64,000 nucleotides of DNA from Bacillus sp. S3 (GTDB taxonomy: Bacteria; Bacillota; Bacilli; Bacillales; Cytobacillaceae). Positions 33,915-43,938 of the stretch are shown here, piece after piece; the first letter of the stretch is position 1; each line of letters opens with the position of its first letter. The notes beneath the pieces are model-generated. The model made no database searches. It was not told the DNA's origin and saw nothing but the letters and a program-made list of their open reading frames with translations. Position numbers and translations under genes: made by a program. The stretch lies in the NCBI RefSeq assembly GCF_005154805.1, contig NZ_CP039728.1, forward strand, positions 124,001 through 188,000, in the 5' to 3' direction.

Positions 33915-34793
33915 TTATTTAAATCTCCGAAGATAGGTTATCGCCTCACGAATATCATGAATGGGGTTCGTCCCTACTTCTCTTTCAATCGTTAAGTAAC
34001 CTTGATAATCTATCCCCTGAAGGGCAGCGAAATAGCTTGGGAAGTCTACCTTTCCCTCACCTAATGGAAGCTCGCGGAAATACTCCCCTTCGGTGACCAT
34101 CTTGGCAATTTGTTCATGGTCCACTCCGCCGCCGTAGCCGAGTGCGCCATAAACATCACGCGGATCTATCGGTTTATACCTGACGCCGTCCTTCACATGC
34201 GTATGAACGATGTAATCCTTCAAAAGCTTAACGCCTTCTACAGGATCATCACCTGTTACCATAACCATATTCGCTGGATCAAAATTGACGGAAACACCAT
34301 TCGTGCTCAGAGTATCCAAAAATGTCTTCAGCCTTAAGGAAGTTTCCGGACCTGTTTCAATCGCAAAATAAGCATCCAAACTTTTTGCATATACGCCTAA
34401 TTCTTCACAAGCCTTTTGCAACGACTCATATACGTGAGTGGCAGGATCTTCAGGAACTATCCCAATATGGGTAGTAACAATATTGGTTCCTAAGTCAACG
34501 GCTAAATCTAGGATTCTCTTTGATTTCTCAATTTTTTGCGGATTCATTTCTCTATCTTGAAATCCGTGTCCCCCGAGGTCGCCGCAAAGTGCTGATATTT
34601 CTAACCCTAATGAAGAGATGTAATCTTTTAATTCTTTCCTTGCTGCAGAAGTTAAATTTTCAGGAGCCATTTCTCCATTTACAGCATATATTTGGACGCC
34701 GTCAGCGCCCATCCCCTTTGCCAGCTTTAGACCTTCACGTACTGGCAGCCGAAGACTATCAACAATAATTCCAATTTTGTTTGCTAACTTCAC
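33915..34793 (-). CDS. Sugar phosphate isomerase/epimerase family protein (TIM barrel)
   Basis: 292 residues, GTG start. AP-endonuclease-2-type TIM barrel: GADGVQIYAVNGEM early, TTHIGIVPED, FAIETGPET with a metal-ligand-type Glu, VNFDPANMVM, HTHVKDGVRY, and a C-terminal GYLTIEREVG with a Glu. This family isomerises or epimerises ketoses and keto-inositols. It is the last gene of a unit with a Gfo/Idh dehydrogenase, a second TIM-barrel protein and a GH35 enzyme. Such pairs often oxidise a sugar to its keto form and epimerise it; the substrate is not evident. Confidence 0.75.
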   Translation of the reverse strand: MKLANKIGIIVDSLRLPVREGLKLAKGMGADGVQIYAVNGEMAPENLTSAARKELKDYISSLGLEISALCGDLGGHGFQDREMNPQKIEKSKRILDLAVDLGTNIVTTHIGIVPEDPATHVYESLQKACEELGVYAKSLDAYFAIETGPETSLRLKTFLDTLSTNGVSVNFDPANMVMVTGDDPVEGVKLLKDYIVHTHVKDGVRYKPIDPRDVYGALGYGGGVDHEQIAKMVTEGEYFRELPLGEGKVDFPSYFAALQGIDYQGYLTIEREVGTNPIHDIREAITYLRRFK

Positions 34794-34837
34794 TATCCAT
34801 TCACCTCAATCCAATTTTTTCTTATCGTCTAGACCCA

Positions 34838-35917
34838 TTAAATGTTCACATTCGAGCGTTCAAAGGTGATTTCCTTACCTGTTTCACTGGATTCATAGAT
34901 ACCGCATAAAATTTTCATCAATTCCACTCCATCTTCGACCGGACTGATGGTTTCTTCTTCACCCTGACAGCAGGCAGCGAAATGGTTAATTTCATTTTGG
35001 AAAGCTCGACTGCCATCAAAGGACAAGGAATCAATTTGCGGCTGGGCATTTAAAATCGTGTTATTTTTTTCTGTTACGATGACAAGTTCCGGTTCGATCT
35101 CTGCTCCGCCTTTATCGCCAAAGATTTTAACCGATGTTTCATCCTTTTTAAGGTGAAGGGTAAAGCTGACATCAATCATTAAGGAAGCGCCATTTTCAAA
35201 ACGAATGAGGGCATTTGCTAGGTCTTCTACTTTATTAATATTAGGGTCATAATCCGCTGCTTGATAAAAAGAAAGATTTTTAATGTTCGAGCGATTTCCA
35301 AGTTTCGAATAGGTATTTCCACTTATAGATTTCACTTTTGGTTTCCCCATTAAATACCAGCATAAATCAATGATATGAACACCGATATCGATCAGAGGTC
35401 CGCCGCCAGATCTTTCCTTGTCAGCAAACCAGCCGCCAGGGTTTCCTAACCGCCTTAAAATTGAAGCCTTTGCATAATAAATGTCGCCAAGATCACCGGA
35501 ATCAATAAAAGACTTCAAAACATTTGTATTCGTCCCAAATCGGCGGACAAAACCTACCTGCAGGATTTTGCCGCTCTTCTTAACTGCTTCTTCTACCCTT
35601 AAAGCTTCCTCCACTGTTTTACATAATGGTTTTTCAACCAACACATGCTTGCCTGCATGTAAAGCAGCAATCGAAATTTCCGCGTGAGAATTATTCCATG
35701 TACAAATACTTACAGCATCAATTTGAGGGTCCTTTAACAAATCTTCATAGCTCGTATAAACTACTTCAGCATGATATTGATTCTTCTTTTCCTCAGCCCG
35801 CTGCTGATTCAGATCACAGACAGCATAGATTTCGGTCATTTCATTGTTAGCATAAGACTGAAAGTGCATATCTGAAATGGAACCGGCCCCGATAACACCA
35901 ACTTTTAATTTACCCAT
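34838..35917 (-). CDS. Gfo/Idh/MocA family oxidoreductase
   Basis: 359 residues, ATG after GAGGAGG. Rossmann signature VGVIGAGSIS at the N-terminus, HVLVEKPLCKT with the conserved EKP, and GGGPLIDIGVHIIDLCWYLM in the C-terminal domain. This last motif supplies the Asp and His of the active site. It is an NAD(P)-dependent dehydrogenase acting on a sugar or inositol derivative. It is flanked by two TIM-barrel isomerase genes, suggesting a keto-sugar route. It is likely co-transcribed with GH35 and lutABC. Confidence 0.85.
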   Translation of the reverse strand: MGKLKVGVIGAGSISDMHFQSYANNEMTEIYAVCDLNQQRAEEKKNQYHAEVVYTSYEDLLKDPQIDAVSICTWNNSHAEISIAALHAGKHVLVEKPLCKTVEEALRVEEAVKKSGKILQVGFVRRFGTNTNVLKSFIDSGDLGDIYYAKASILRRLGNPGGWFADKERSGGGPLIDIGVHIIDLCWYLMGKPKVKSISGNTYSKLGNRSNIKNLSFYQAADYDPNINKVEDLANALIRFENGASLMIDVSFTLHLKKDETSVKIFGDKGGAEIEPELVIVTEKNNTILNAQPQIDSLSFDGSRAFQNEINHFAACCQGEEETISPVEDGVELMKILCGIYESSETGKEITFERSNVNI

Positions 35918-35968
35918 ATTTTCATCCTCCTCGATCTAAGTCTCATATAAGGTGATACATGCTTCTGA

Positions 35969-36823
35969 CTAAACGGCTTCCCAAATTCCTCTTACATTTT
36001 CCAAACTAATTTTTGCGGCTCTTTTACATTCTTCTAGTCCTTCAAATTCAATAGAAATATAGCCGTCATAGCCTGATTGTTTAATAACCTTTAAGACTTC
36101 TGGCAAATTGATATCCCCATGCCCCGTAATGGCACCTCTTAAGTACTTGCCTGAGCTTGATGGGAACCAGCCCTCTCCCAGACCAAGCGCTGAAGATCTT
36201 TGGTAAAAATCCTTCACATGAACCATGGATGCGTACGATATATTTTTCTTAACAGCCGCTACTGGGTCCTCGTCAACACAAAGGAAATTGCCTGTATCTA
36301 ATGTAGTCTTAAAATTTTCCCTATCGACCATATGGACCAAACGCTGAACGCGATCACTTGCCTGAACATAGTAACCATGGTTCTCTACACTGGTCACAAT
36401 ATCAAACTGTGCGGCATAATCAGCAATGATTTGGCAGGCTTCTACCATTTTTGGAAGATCCTTTTCAAAATTACGAATCGAGATTTCGTTTGGCGCCTTC
36501 CATGCGACATCATGTCTCATCCGTTTTACACCGAGGGTATGAGCGATATCAACTTCCTGTTTTACCCGTTCGACTTCTTTTTCAAAATCGTCAGTCAGGA
36601 AATTGGCTCCAATAGCATAATTAGAGATCTCGATCCCTGCTGCTTCCGCTTTTTGGCGGATCGCATCGACCAATGACAAATCCTCGGCCAAACTAAACCC
36701 GATCGGAACAATCTCCACATGTTCCCCCCCTTGATCAGCAACCCATTGAACAACATCTAAAATCGTCATTTCCTTAGAATCGATAGCACCTTGTAAGCTG
36801 TACGAACTAATACCGAGTTTCAT
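35969..36823 (-). CDS. Sugar phosphate isomerase/epimerase family protein (TIM barrel)
   Basis: 284 residues, ATG after GATGGAGGG. AP-endonuclease-2 fold with GEHVEIVPIGF, RMRHDVAW, VTSVENHGYYV, TTLDTGNFLCVDEDP, MVHVKDFYQR and a C-terminal GYISIEFEG. The Glu, Asp, His and Glu metal ligands typical of the family are all visible. It differs clearly from the other TIM-barrel protein of this operon, so they probably catalyse different steps or use different epimers. Confidence 0.78.
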   Translation of the reverse strand: MKLGISSYSLQGAIDSKEMTILDVVQWVADQGGEHVEIVPIGFSLAEDLSLVDAIRQKAEAAGIEISNYAIGANFLTDDFEKEVERVKQEVDIAHTLGVKRMRHDVAWKAPNEISIRNFEKDLPKMVEACQIIADYAAQFDIVTSVENHGYYVQASDRVQRLVHMVDRENFKTTLDTGNFLCVDEDPVAAVKKNISYASMVHVKDFYQRSSALGLGEGWFPSSSGKYLRGAITGHGDINLPEVLKVIKQSGYDGYISIEFEGLEECKRAAKISLENVRGIWEAV

Positions 36824-36962
36824 TATATTTACCCTCCATCGTTTTATTCCGAAAAGTTAAAGACCCGTAAGTGCCTTCATTTCTGTAAATTCATTATCAA
36901 GACGCAGCCTGTTATTCTATCAAATAGGCTGGTCGTGCATTTCTCCAGCTGGTGTAAAGGGA
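36824..36962. other. Gap between the GH35 gene and the TIM-barrel gene
   Basis: 139 bp with no gene, no clear terminator and no obvious promoter. The units on either side are probably one transcript. Confidence 0.3.
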
Positions 36963-38708
36963 TTATCCTAACACAGGCTGGTCCACAAATCTTATACTTC
37001 CTTTATGGTCATGTAATTCTAAAACGACGATTTCGTTTTCTCCCTTATGCAAAAACGGGGCAGGGACATAGAGGGTTTGCTGTGGACCGATTTCCCAGTA
37101 ACGGCCAAGATTATGACCATTCACAAAAACAACCCCTTTTGTCCATCCAGACATATCGATGAACGTATCTGCCACTTCATCAATATTCAAGGTACCTCGG
37201 TGAAGATAAGGATGATTTACTTTTGGTTCATCATTGGTGAACTTCAAGGAACTCAAATCGTTTAATGGCAGCGGATACACAGTCCAATCAAATAAAAATT
37301 GGAATCCTGCTCGTACACCTTCGGTAATCCCTTTATAATCCTTAAGTAACGGACCGTAGTTGACACGTCCCATATTTTCGACAACAATCTGCAGTTTCGT
37401 TTCTGCCGCGGTGATATCAACCTCAATACTTGAGCGGCCGCCAATCCGCTCCACTAGACCAGCATATTCACCATTCACATATATCTGCCCGCGGTCATGA
37501 ACATCCTGAACTGTGATCGTCTGCCTTCCGTAAGCTCCTTTAATCACCGTTTCATAGACAATAAACCCATAACCCTGCCCATACTCTTCCATCGTTAAGG
37601 GAGTTTGGCTCTGCTGTGGAATTGAGAGTAGATTCAATGAATCTAGTAAAGCAACATTCTCCACCAAATGAACTTCACCATACTGTTTTTTTGGTGTCAC
37701 AGGAGGTAATTTCATTTCTGGTAACTCAAAGTATTTTTCAAACGTCTTTCTCACCGCAAAGAATTTCTCTGTCACATCCCCAGATTCTGTCAACAAGCCA
37801 TCATAATCATAGCTAGTAATCGTCGGTTCATAAACTTCATCATTGTGATTGGCCCCATTATAGAAGCCAAAATTCGTCCCACCGTGCGCCATATAAAAAT
37901 TAACAGAACCTTTTTGCTCTAAAATACTCTCCAATGACTCAATGACACTTTCAGAGGACCGCGTATGATGCTCCTCGCCCCAATGATCAAACCACCCATG
38001 CCAAAACTCCATACACATCAGTGGAGCATTTGGCTGGTACTGCTTTAATTGTTCAAATGCGCTTTCTGTGCGGGAACCAAAATTGACCGTTTCCAGAACG
38101 CCTTCAATCATCCCGCCATGAAGCATGCTCGGTGCCGGACCATCCGAAGTGAAGATAAGCTCGTCTCCAATCCTTTTTTGGATGCTGTCCCGCATATACC
38201 GTAAATACTTTTGATCATTTCCAAAACTGCCGTACTCATTTTCAACCTGAATCGCAATGATAGGACCGCCATTAGAACGAAGCAAAGGCTGTAATCGCTT
38301 AAATAGTACATCGAAGAACACATCTCCTTTTTCTAAATACGGTTGATTGTAGCAGCGTAATTGAATATTTGGCACCGTCAATAACCAATAAGGGAAACCG
38401 CCAAACTCCCACTCGGCACAAATGTACGGGCCAGGGCGGACAATAACATGAAGACCAACCTTTTCTGCCGTTTGGATGAAGCGCTCAATGTCAGCAATAC
38501 CCTCAAAAACAAATTGTCCTTCCTCCGGCTCATGTAAATTCCACGCCACATAGGTTTCAACCGTATTAAAACCGCATTCTTTTAATTTAAGTAACCGATC
38601 TTCCCAATATTCTGGCACGGTCCGGAAATAATGCATCGCCCCGCTTAATAATTGAATTTCTTTACCATCTAATAAAAACGATTGATGATTATACGTTAAT
38701 CCTGACAT
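36963..38708 (-). CDS. GH35 beta-galactosidase, cytoplasmic
   Basis: 581 residues, similar to other short bacterial GH35 enzymes. The hallmark regions are GAMHYFRTVPEYWEDRL, GPYICAEWEFGGFPYWL, and QVENEYGSFG with the acid/base Glu158. The nucleophile is Glu234 in CMEFWHGWFDHWG. C-terminal beta domains end near FVNGHNLGRYWEIGPQQTLY. There is no signal peptide, so it acts inside the cell. It would release terminal beta-linked galactose from short oligosaccharides after defucosylation. It starts 46 bp after lutC. Confidence 0.9.
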   Translation of the reverse strand: MSGLTYNHQSFLLDGKEIQLLSGAMHYFRTVPEYWEDRLLKLKECGFNTVETYVAWNLHEPEEGQFVFEGIADIERFIQTAEKVGLHVIVRPGPYICAEWEFGGFPYWLLTVPNIQLRCYNQPYLEKGDVFFDVLFKRLQPLLRSNGGPIIAIQVENEYGSFGNDQKYLRYMRDSIQKRIGDELIFTSDGPAPSMLHGGMIEGVLETVNFGSRTESAFEQLKQYQPNAPLMCMEFWHGWFDHWGEEHHTRSSESVIESLESILEQKGSVNFYMAHGGTNFGFYNGANHNDEVYEPTITSYDYDGLLTESGDVTEKFFAVRKTFEKYFELPEMKLPPVTPKKQYGEVHLVENVALLDSLNLLSIPQQSQTPLTMEEYGQGYGFIVYETVIKGAYGRQTITVQDVHDRGQIYVNGEYAGLVERIGGRSSIEVDITAAETKLQIVVENMGRVNYGPLLKDYKGITEGVRAGFQFLFDWTVYPLPLNDLSSLKFTNDEPKVNHPYLHRGTLNIDEVADTFIDMSGWTKGVVFVNGHNLGRYWEIGPQQTLYVPAPFLHKGENEIVVLELHDHKGSIRFVDQPVLG

Positions 38709-38754
38709 AGAAACCTTCCTTCATTGATTTATATTTTTAGTTCCCATCATTCAT

Positions 38755-39471
38755 TTAGATATCTTCCACCACTAAATAAGCAGTTTTTATTGGTCCATGG
38801 ACACCGACAACAAGAATCATTTCGATGTCTGCTGAGTTGCTTGGTCCAGTTATGAAGTTGATGCATGAGGCTATTTGTTCGCCGTTTTTTACTTTTTCGT
38901 TTATGAAACGTGCCGCTTGGGTCATGCGGGGAACAATGCTGCTTTTTGGAACAATAATAATGGAAGTTGCCGGTAAAAAGCTGACACTTCTCCCCCTATC
39001 CCTACTGCTAAAAAGAACTGCTGTGCCTGATTCTGCCAGGGTTACTTCACTGATCGTAATTCCAACATTTGCAGCCTCGGCCTTAGCGATATTTTCCTCA
39101 CCTTTTGTATGGTCCCAAATATGAAGTTCGATTCCTTCTTTCGGCCATTCTTTTTCCATTAGCTTTGTGAGGCCATATTGTGAAAAGCGCTCGTCTTTCC
39201 AAGTAATGACTGAACCGCCGCCAAATTGATGAACAACTTCTTTTACTGACTCAGAAAGCTTTTCAGTAGTAGTTAATACAAAATCAGTATGAATATTTTT
39301 GCATTGTTCTTTTAACACTTCCACCAGCTCATCTTGTGTGGCGTTTTTTAACACCTCATCTTGAGGATGATAGTTCCAATTTGGTTTTTCCAATGACTTT
39401 TTTGGTTCTCGTCCTAGTCGATTGGCGATTTTATCAAAAAAAACATCGCGATTCTGGATCATTCCGCTCAT
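38755..39471 (-). CDS. lutC: L-lactate utilization protein LutC
   Basis: 238 residues. LUD-domain protein: [29 protein letters not shown], then [21 protein letters not shown] sequence ([17 protein letters not shown]) and [20 protein letters not shown] with GP near the C-terminus. Its start overlaps the lutB stop by 4 bp (ATGA). LutABC oxidises L-lactate to pyruvate in Bacillus; LutC is the soluble third component. Here it probably handles L-lactate from fucose. Confidence 0.92.
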   Translation of the reverse strand: MSGMIQNRDVFFDKIANRLGREPKKSLEKPNWNYHPQDEVLKNATQDELVEVLKEQCKNIHTDFVLTTTEKLSESVKEVVHQFGGGSVITWKDERFSQYGLTKLMEKEWPKEGIELHIWDHTKGEENIAKAEAANVGITISEVTLAESGTAVLFSSRDRGRSVSFLPATSIIIVPKSSIVPRMTQAARFINEKVKNGEQIASCINFITGPSNSADIEMILVVGVHGPIKTAYLVVEDI

Positions 39472-40898
39472 GATTCTTTCCCTCCTTGCGGTCGATTTTT
39501 AAACCAATCACGGAATCTCTCTTTATTTGGAGCAGGGAAATCCCTTGATTCTGTCCATGCTTTTAAAGGTCCTGGACCTTTTGAGATTTTTTCATCCTTT
39601 GTTAATGGTGACATAACCGGTGCCGCTAGTTTTGAACCGAATTTATATAAAGCAGGGGACGAGGTACCAAAACCGAATGCCTTCATTAAAAGCTTTTCAG
39701 ATATCGGTGCACGTCCTTCTTTTTCCACAATGACTTGGCGATGTTTATGAAGAAGCTGATGAAGCGGGATCTTCACTGGGCATGCCTCTGTACATGCCCC
39801 GCATAATGTCGAGGCATATGGTAACTCTTTATAATCCTCATAACCGCCAAGTAATGGGGAAAGAACTGCACCGACAGGACCAGAATAGATGGAACCGTAT
39901 GAATGTCCGCCAACATGCCGATAAACAGGACAGACATTCACACAAGCTGCACAGCGGATGCATTGGAGAATCGATTGGAATTCTCCGCCAAGAATGTCCG
40001 ATCTGCCATTATCGACAATGACGAGGTGAAACTCATCAGGTCCGTCGACATCGCCGTCCTCTTTTGGGCCAGTTAATGTGGTGATATAGCTTGTCAGCTT
40101 TTGCCCTACAGCACTTCTCGTTAACAGGCTAACAAGGACTTCCATCTCTTCAAAGGACGGAACCAGTCTTTCCATACCCATGACTGTGATTTGTGTTTTC
40201 GGCAGGGCGCATACCAAATCGGCATTTCCTTCGTTTGTCACGAGGGTGATCGAGCCGGTGTCAGCAATGGCAAAATTACACCCTGTGATTCCGATATCTG
40301 CCGTCAAATATTCTTGCCGCAGTTTTTCACGCGCATGTAATGCGAGCTCTTCTGGTTTTTCTGTCTGTTGATATCCATGCTTTTCTTTAAAAACATCGCG
40401 GATTTGCTCCTTATTTTTGTGCAGCGCAGGAACAACTATGTGAGAAGGCGGCTCATGGTCATCCACTTGCAAAATGTATTCCCCGAGGTCTGTTTCAATC
40501 ACCTGACAACCTAATTGCTCAAGACCTGCATTTAAATGGATCTCTTCCGTCACCATCGACTTTGATTTTACGATCTTTTTAGCATTTTTCTTTTCAGCGA
40601 CAGTCTTAATATACTCCGTTGCTTCTTCAGCCGTTTGCGCAAAGAAGACATGTCCTCCTCGTTTTGAGACATTCTCACTTAGCTGATATAAATAATAGTC
40701 TAGGTTTTCTAGTACATGCTGGCGGATTTCTTCCCCGTGTGAGCGCCAATCCTCCCAGTTCCCTAACTCTTCTGCAGCCCCCAAACGACGTGATTGAAAT
40801 CGCCCTTGGGCACTCGAAACAGCTCCCCGCATGAAGGAATCGTGCAGTCCTTTATCAACGCGGTCAGTAAACTTCTCTTCGCTTATTTTCATCGACAT
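39468..40898 (-). CDS. lutB: L-lactate utilization iron-sulfur protein LutB
   Basis: 476 residues. An N-terminal LUD domain carries [20 protein letters not shown]. Two 4Fe-4S clusters follow: [14 protein letters not shown] (about residues 312-325) and [18 protein letters not shown] (about 368). The C-terminal extension of ~90 residues is usual for LutB. Electrons from lactate pass through these clusters. It overlaps lutC and follows lutA by 35 bp. Confidence 0.95.
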   Translation of the reverse strand: MSMKISEEKFTDRVDKGLHDSFMRGAVSSAQGRFQSRRLGAAEELGNWEDWRSHGEEIRQHVLENLDYYLYQLSENVSKRGGHVFFAQTAEEATEYIKTVAEKKNAKKIVKSKSMVTEEIHLNAGLEQLGCQVIETDLGEYILQVDDHEPPSHIVVPALHKNKEQIRDVFKEKHGYQQTEKPEELALHAREKLRQEYLTADIGITGCNFAIADTGSITLVTNEGNADLVCALPKTQITVMGMERLVPSFEEMEVLVSLLTRSAVGQKLTSYITTLTGPKEDGDVDGPDEFHLVIVDNGRSDILGGEFQSILQCIRCAACVNVCPVYRHVGGHSYGSIYSGPVGAVLSPLLGGYEDYKELPYASTLCGACTEACPVKIPLHQLLHKHRQVIVEKEGRAPISEKLLMKAFGFGTSSPALYKFGSKLAAPVMSPLTKDEKISKGPGPLKAWTESRDFPAPNKERFRDWFKNRPQGGKES

Positions 40899-40933
40899 TG
40901 GGTCATCCCCCTTTTTAATACTGTAATCTATTT

Positions 40934-41650
40934 TTACCGGCTGTTAAGGACCTCTGCAATATGCATGACTTTAACCGGCATGTCTTTTCGGGCAATACGG
41001 CCGCCTATATTCATTAAGCATCCAGCATCTGCTCCAATTAATATATCTGCCCTGGTCTCTTCAACTGTACAAACCTTTTCTTCGACCATTTGCTCTGAGA
41101 TATTCCCCATTTTAACGGAGAAGGTGCCTCCGAATCCGCAGCATCTCTCTTTACCTGGTAGCTCGGTGAATTTTAACCCCTTTACATGACTTAAAAGGCG
41201 CATTGGTGCTTGTTTGACTCCGAGTAATCTTGTCATATGACAAGAGGTGTGGAAAGTTGCTTTACCTTCTAATTTTGCACCCACATCTTCCACTTTTAAC
41301 ACATCAACGATAAATTCAGTGAATTCATAGGTTTTATCCGCAAGTGCTTTTGCCTTAGGCTCCCATACAGGATCGCCTTTAAAGATATGGGGGTATTCTT
41401 TAAACATATAGGCACAGGAACCAGCTGGAGAAACAACATATTCCGCATATTCAAAGGTGGTAATCATACTTTTCATTGCTTCTTTTGATTCTTTTACGTA
41501 CCCACTGTTATAGGAAGGCTGACCGCAGCAAATTTGTGATTCTGGAAAATCAATTTCACATCCGAGTCTTTCTAGTACTTCCACTGTTGCTTTGCCTACA
41601 TCACCTTGAAACATATCTACTAAACAAGTAGCAAAAAGACTAACTTTCAC
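40934..41650 (-). CDS. lutA: L-lactate utilization protein LutA
   Basis: 238 residues, GTG start after GGGAGTGGGG. Two Cys-rich CCG-type domains: [21 protein letters not shown] and [11 protein letters not shown] followed by [15 protein letters not shown]. These are the cluster-binding motifs of LutA and of GlpC/HdrB-like proteins. First gene of lutABC. No LutR regulator gene is in the window. Confidence 0.93.
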   Translation of the reverse strand: MKVSLFATCLVDMFQGDVGKATVEVLERLGCEIDFPESQICCGQPSYNSGYVKESKEAMKSMITTFEYAEYVVSPAGSCAYMFKEYPHIFKGDPVWEPKAKALADKTYEFTEFIVDVLKVEDVGAKLEGKATFHTSCHMTRLLGVKQAPMRLLSHVKGLKFTELPGKERCCGFGGTFSVKMGNISEQMVEEKVCTVEETRADILIGADAGCLMNIGGRIARKDMPVKVMHIAEVLNSR

Positions 41651-41700
41651 TTTTTCCCCACTCCCTTAAACTTAAACTAATCTCAGTTTTGATTGTTCAA

Positions 41701-41729
41701 AAAAATCCAATCCATACTAATTGGATTGG
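41701..41729 (-). terminator. Hairpin with T-run just upstream of lutA
   Basis: On the minus strand ATCCAATCC/GGATTGGAT is followed by TTTTTTG, 50 bp before the lutA start. It is either a second terminator for the fucose operon or an attenuator in a lutA leader. Confidence 0.6.
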
Positions 41730-41792
41730 ATCCTAGTTAATCTTTCGGACTCAATAATTTTTCACGGTCCATTCTATTACACTCTTGACATT

Positions 41793-41840
41793 GGGTCAGA
41801 CCCCCGCCATTTTAACGTAGCGGTTGACTGACCCTTTTTC
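41793..41840 (+). terminator. GGGTCAG/CTGACCC hairpin in the lutA upstream region
   Basis: GGGTCAG (41793-41799) pairs with CTGACCC (41828-41834), an inner CCCGC/GCGG pair strengthens the stem, and TTTTTC follows on the plus strand. No plus-strand gene needs it. It may be a dispersed repeat element. Confidence 0.4.
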
Positions 41841-41882
41841 CCTTTGAGGTAAGTTAAGGTAGCCATTTTATTCTTGAAGAAA

Positions 41883-41911
41883 AAGGAGAAATACTGTTTT
41901 CACTTCTCCTT
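41883..41911 (-). terminator. Terminator at the end of the fucose operon
   Basis: On the minus strand AAGGAGAA/TTCTCCTT is followed by TTTCTTC, about 27 bp after the stop codon of the PTS IIA gene. Confidence 0.7.
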
Positions 41912-41937
41912 AAATCTAATGGATTATTAATTAAATA

Positions 41938-42432
41938 TTATTTCTCAATCACTAGAATTTCATCTTTACCTGCAGTGACGTCATTTTTCGTAGAATATTG
42001 AATGTCACTAATTTTATCAGAGTTCATAATAATAATAGGTGTAATCGTGCTACTTGCTTTTTCCTCGATTATTTCTTTATTAAAGTCTAAAATCTTGTCA
42101 CCTACATTGACGAGGTCGCCTTCCTTGACAAAGACGGTAAAGCCTTCACCTTTCAAATTAACGGTTTCCAATCCAATGTGCAATAAAATTTCCACACCAT
42201 TCTTAGTACGAACCCCAATGGCATGCTTTGTAGGGAATACTTGGATAATTTCTCCCTGTACGGGTGAAACGACCTTTCCGTTTGCTGGTTTTATTGCAAT
42301 GCCATCGCCCATTAATTTTCCTGAAAATACAGGATCGGGTACTTCCTCTAATGGGATTACTTCCCCATCAACAGGGGCATAAATAGATGTTTTTGATTCT
42401 ACATTTTTATTCTTAAAAAGTTTATTAAACAT
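41938..42432 (-). CDS. PTS glucose-type EIIA component
   Basis: 164 residues, a stand-alone IIA of the Crr/glucose family. YAPVDGEVIPLEEVPDPVFS, the phosphocarrier His85 in VEILLHIGLETVNL, and the second conserved His70 in FPTKHAIG are present. It supplies phosphate to the IIBC encoded just upstream, which has no IIA domain. This is the last gene of the fucose operon. It makes the cluster include a complete PTS apart from EI and HPr. Confidence 0.9.
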   Translation of the reverse strand: MFNKLFKNKNVESKTSIYAPVDGEVIPLEEVPDPVFSGKLMGDGIAIKPANGKVVSPVQGEIIQVFPTKHAIGVRTKNGVEILLHIGLETVNLKGEGFTVFVKEGDLVNVGDKILDFNKEIIEEKASSTITPIIIMNSDKISDIQYSTKNDVTAGKDEILVIEK

Positions 42433-42476
42433 TTGTGTTTCCTTTCAGCAGTTAATGGATTTAAATCACGCATTTA

Positions 42477-43922
42477 CTAACTTACTTTTTTCATATTTTC
42501 TTTTACACTCTCTACGCTACCTTTCTTTAATCCAAAGAAATGCATGAGGACAATTGATAGAATAAAACTAACTAAACAAGCGATTATTGTCATATAAACG
42601 GAAGGATCCATACCTGTTTCTGGATTGATCACATTCAAGAAACCAAAAATACCATTTGCTCCGTACGCATATTGTTTAGCTTCGGCAAATCCCATGATTG
42701 CTCCGCCAATTCCAGTAGAAATACATCCGATGATAAATGGACGTTTTAATTTTAAGGTGATTCCATAAATCGCAGGCTCGGTAATTCCAAATAAAGAAGA
42801 AATAAATGCCGGAATACCAACAGCTTTTATATTTTTGCTTTTACTTTGTTTAATTGCCATTAGAACTGCACCAGCTTGTCCAAATCCAGCAGTTAACCCT
42901 AAGATGGTAACAGGATCAAATCCTAATACACTCATATTGTTAATAGAAATAGCGACAAAGCCCCAATGCAGACCAAACATAACACAGACTTGTATCAACG
43001 CTCCATAGAGGAATCCAAAGATCGTCGAATTTAGATTGTATAAACCTGTAGCTGCTAAACCGAGAAGCTGGCTTAACCATGTAGCAATTGGTCCAATGAC
43101 TAGGAAAGTTAAAGGGATAATGACGAGCAAAACAATCATTGGTACAGCAAATGCTTTTACTAAACTAGAAATACGGTTATCTAAATATTTTTCAAATTTC
43201 GCTGCAAAATATGATGACAAAATGACAGGTATAACAGAAGATATGTAGCTTACAAGTATAACCGGTATTCCAAAGAACTCAAGATAAATGGGCGATTCAA
43301 ATGGCGTCCCAGCAAATAAAGTATACAAAGGCTCACCAGTGGTTATACCTGAAAGGCTTGGATGAATAAGTGCTGCTCCTATCGCCATTCCGATAAATGG
43401 TGTCCCTCCAAACTTTTTCATGGCGCTATAGCCTAAGAAAATAGGGAAAGCATAAAAGAAACAGTCTCCAACAATTGATAGAAGCTGATAAGTACCTGAA
43501 TCGGGAGATAACCAATGAAAGGTGTTAATCAATGCTAATAAACCTTTAATGACACCTGTTGCGGTTAAGATGCCTAAGACCGGAGTAAATACACCTGAAA
43601 TGACGTCAATAAATTGATTAAATAAACCATTTTTCTTTTCACTATCCAAATTTTCAGCGATTGGCTTTTTCGAATCCAAATTTGTTACTTCCATTATTAG
43701 CTTGTATACATCCCCTACGTGCTGTCCAATAACGACTTGAACTTGTCCTCCGCCTTTAACCGTAGTAACAACACCCTCGGTATCATTCATTTTTTCCGTA
43801 TTCAGTTTTTCTTCATCTTTCAGTTTAAATCTTAGGCGGGTTGCACAATGATACAGGCTTTCGATATTCTCTTCCCCACCAATGTTTTCAATAATGTTAT
43901 TTGCTAATTTTTCATATTTCAT
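42477..43922 (-). CDS. PTS EIIBC component, beta-glucoside/sucrose-type family
   Basis: 481 residues. The N-terminal IIB domain has the phosphorylated Cys26 in LYHCATRLRFKL. About ten membrane segments follow from residue ~105 to 475, forming IIC, with GVFTPVLGILTATGVIKG and GITEPAIYGITLKLKRPFI. There is no C-terminal IIA; that is a separate gene 44 bp downstream. The family moves disaccharides and beta-glucosides. Because the operon degrades fucose without phosphorylation, the PTS probably imports an oligosaccharide or the sugar left after defucosylation. The substrate is not determined. Confidence 0.88.
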   Translation of the reverse strand: MKYEKLANNIIENIGGEENIESLYHCATRLRFKLKDEEKLNTEKMNDTEGVVTTVKGGGQVQVVIGQHVGDVYKLIMEVTNLDSKKPIAENLDSEKKNGLFNQFIDVISGVFTPVLGILTATGVIKGLLALINTFHWLSPDSGTYQLLSIVGDCFFYAFPIFLGYSAMKKFGGTPFIGMAIGAALIHPSLSGITTGEPLYTLFAGTPFESPIYLEFFGIPVILVSYISSVIPVILSSYFAAKFEKYLDNRISSLVKAFAVPMIVLLVIIPLTFLVIGPIATWLSQLLGLAATGLYNLNSTIFGFLYGALIQVCVMFGLHWGFVAISINNMSVLGFDPVTILGLTAGFGQAGAVLMAIKQSKSKNIKAVGIPAFISSLFGITEPAIYGITLKLKRPFIIGCISTGIGGAIMGFAEAKQYAYGANGIFGFLNVINPETGMDPSVYMTIIACLVSFILSIVLMHFFGLKKGSVESVKENMKKVS

Positions 43923-43938
43923 CTTAAAACCCCCAATC

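Noticed and set aside
41793..41840. Riboswitch or sRNA upstream of lutA
   Set aside because: Only a single long hairpin with a T-run on the opposite strand is visible; no known riboswitch pattern.
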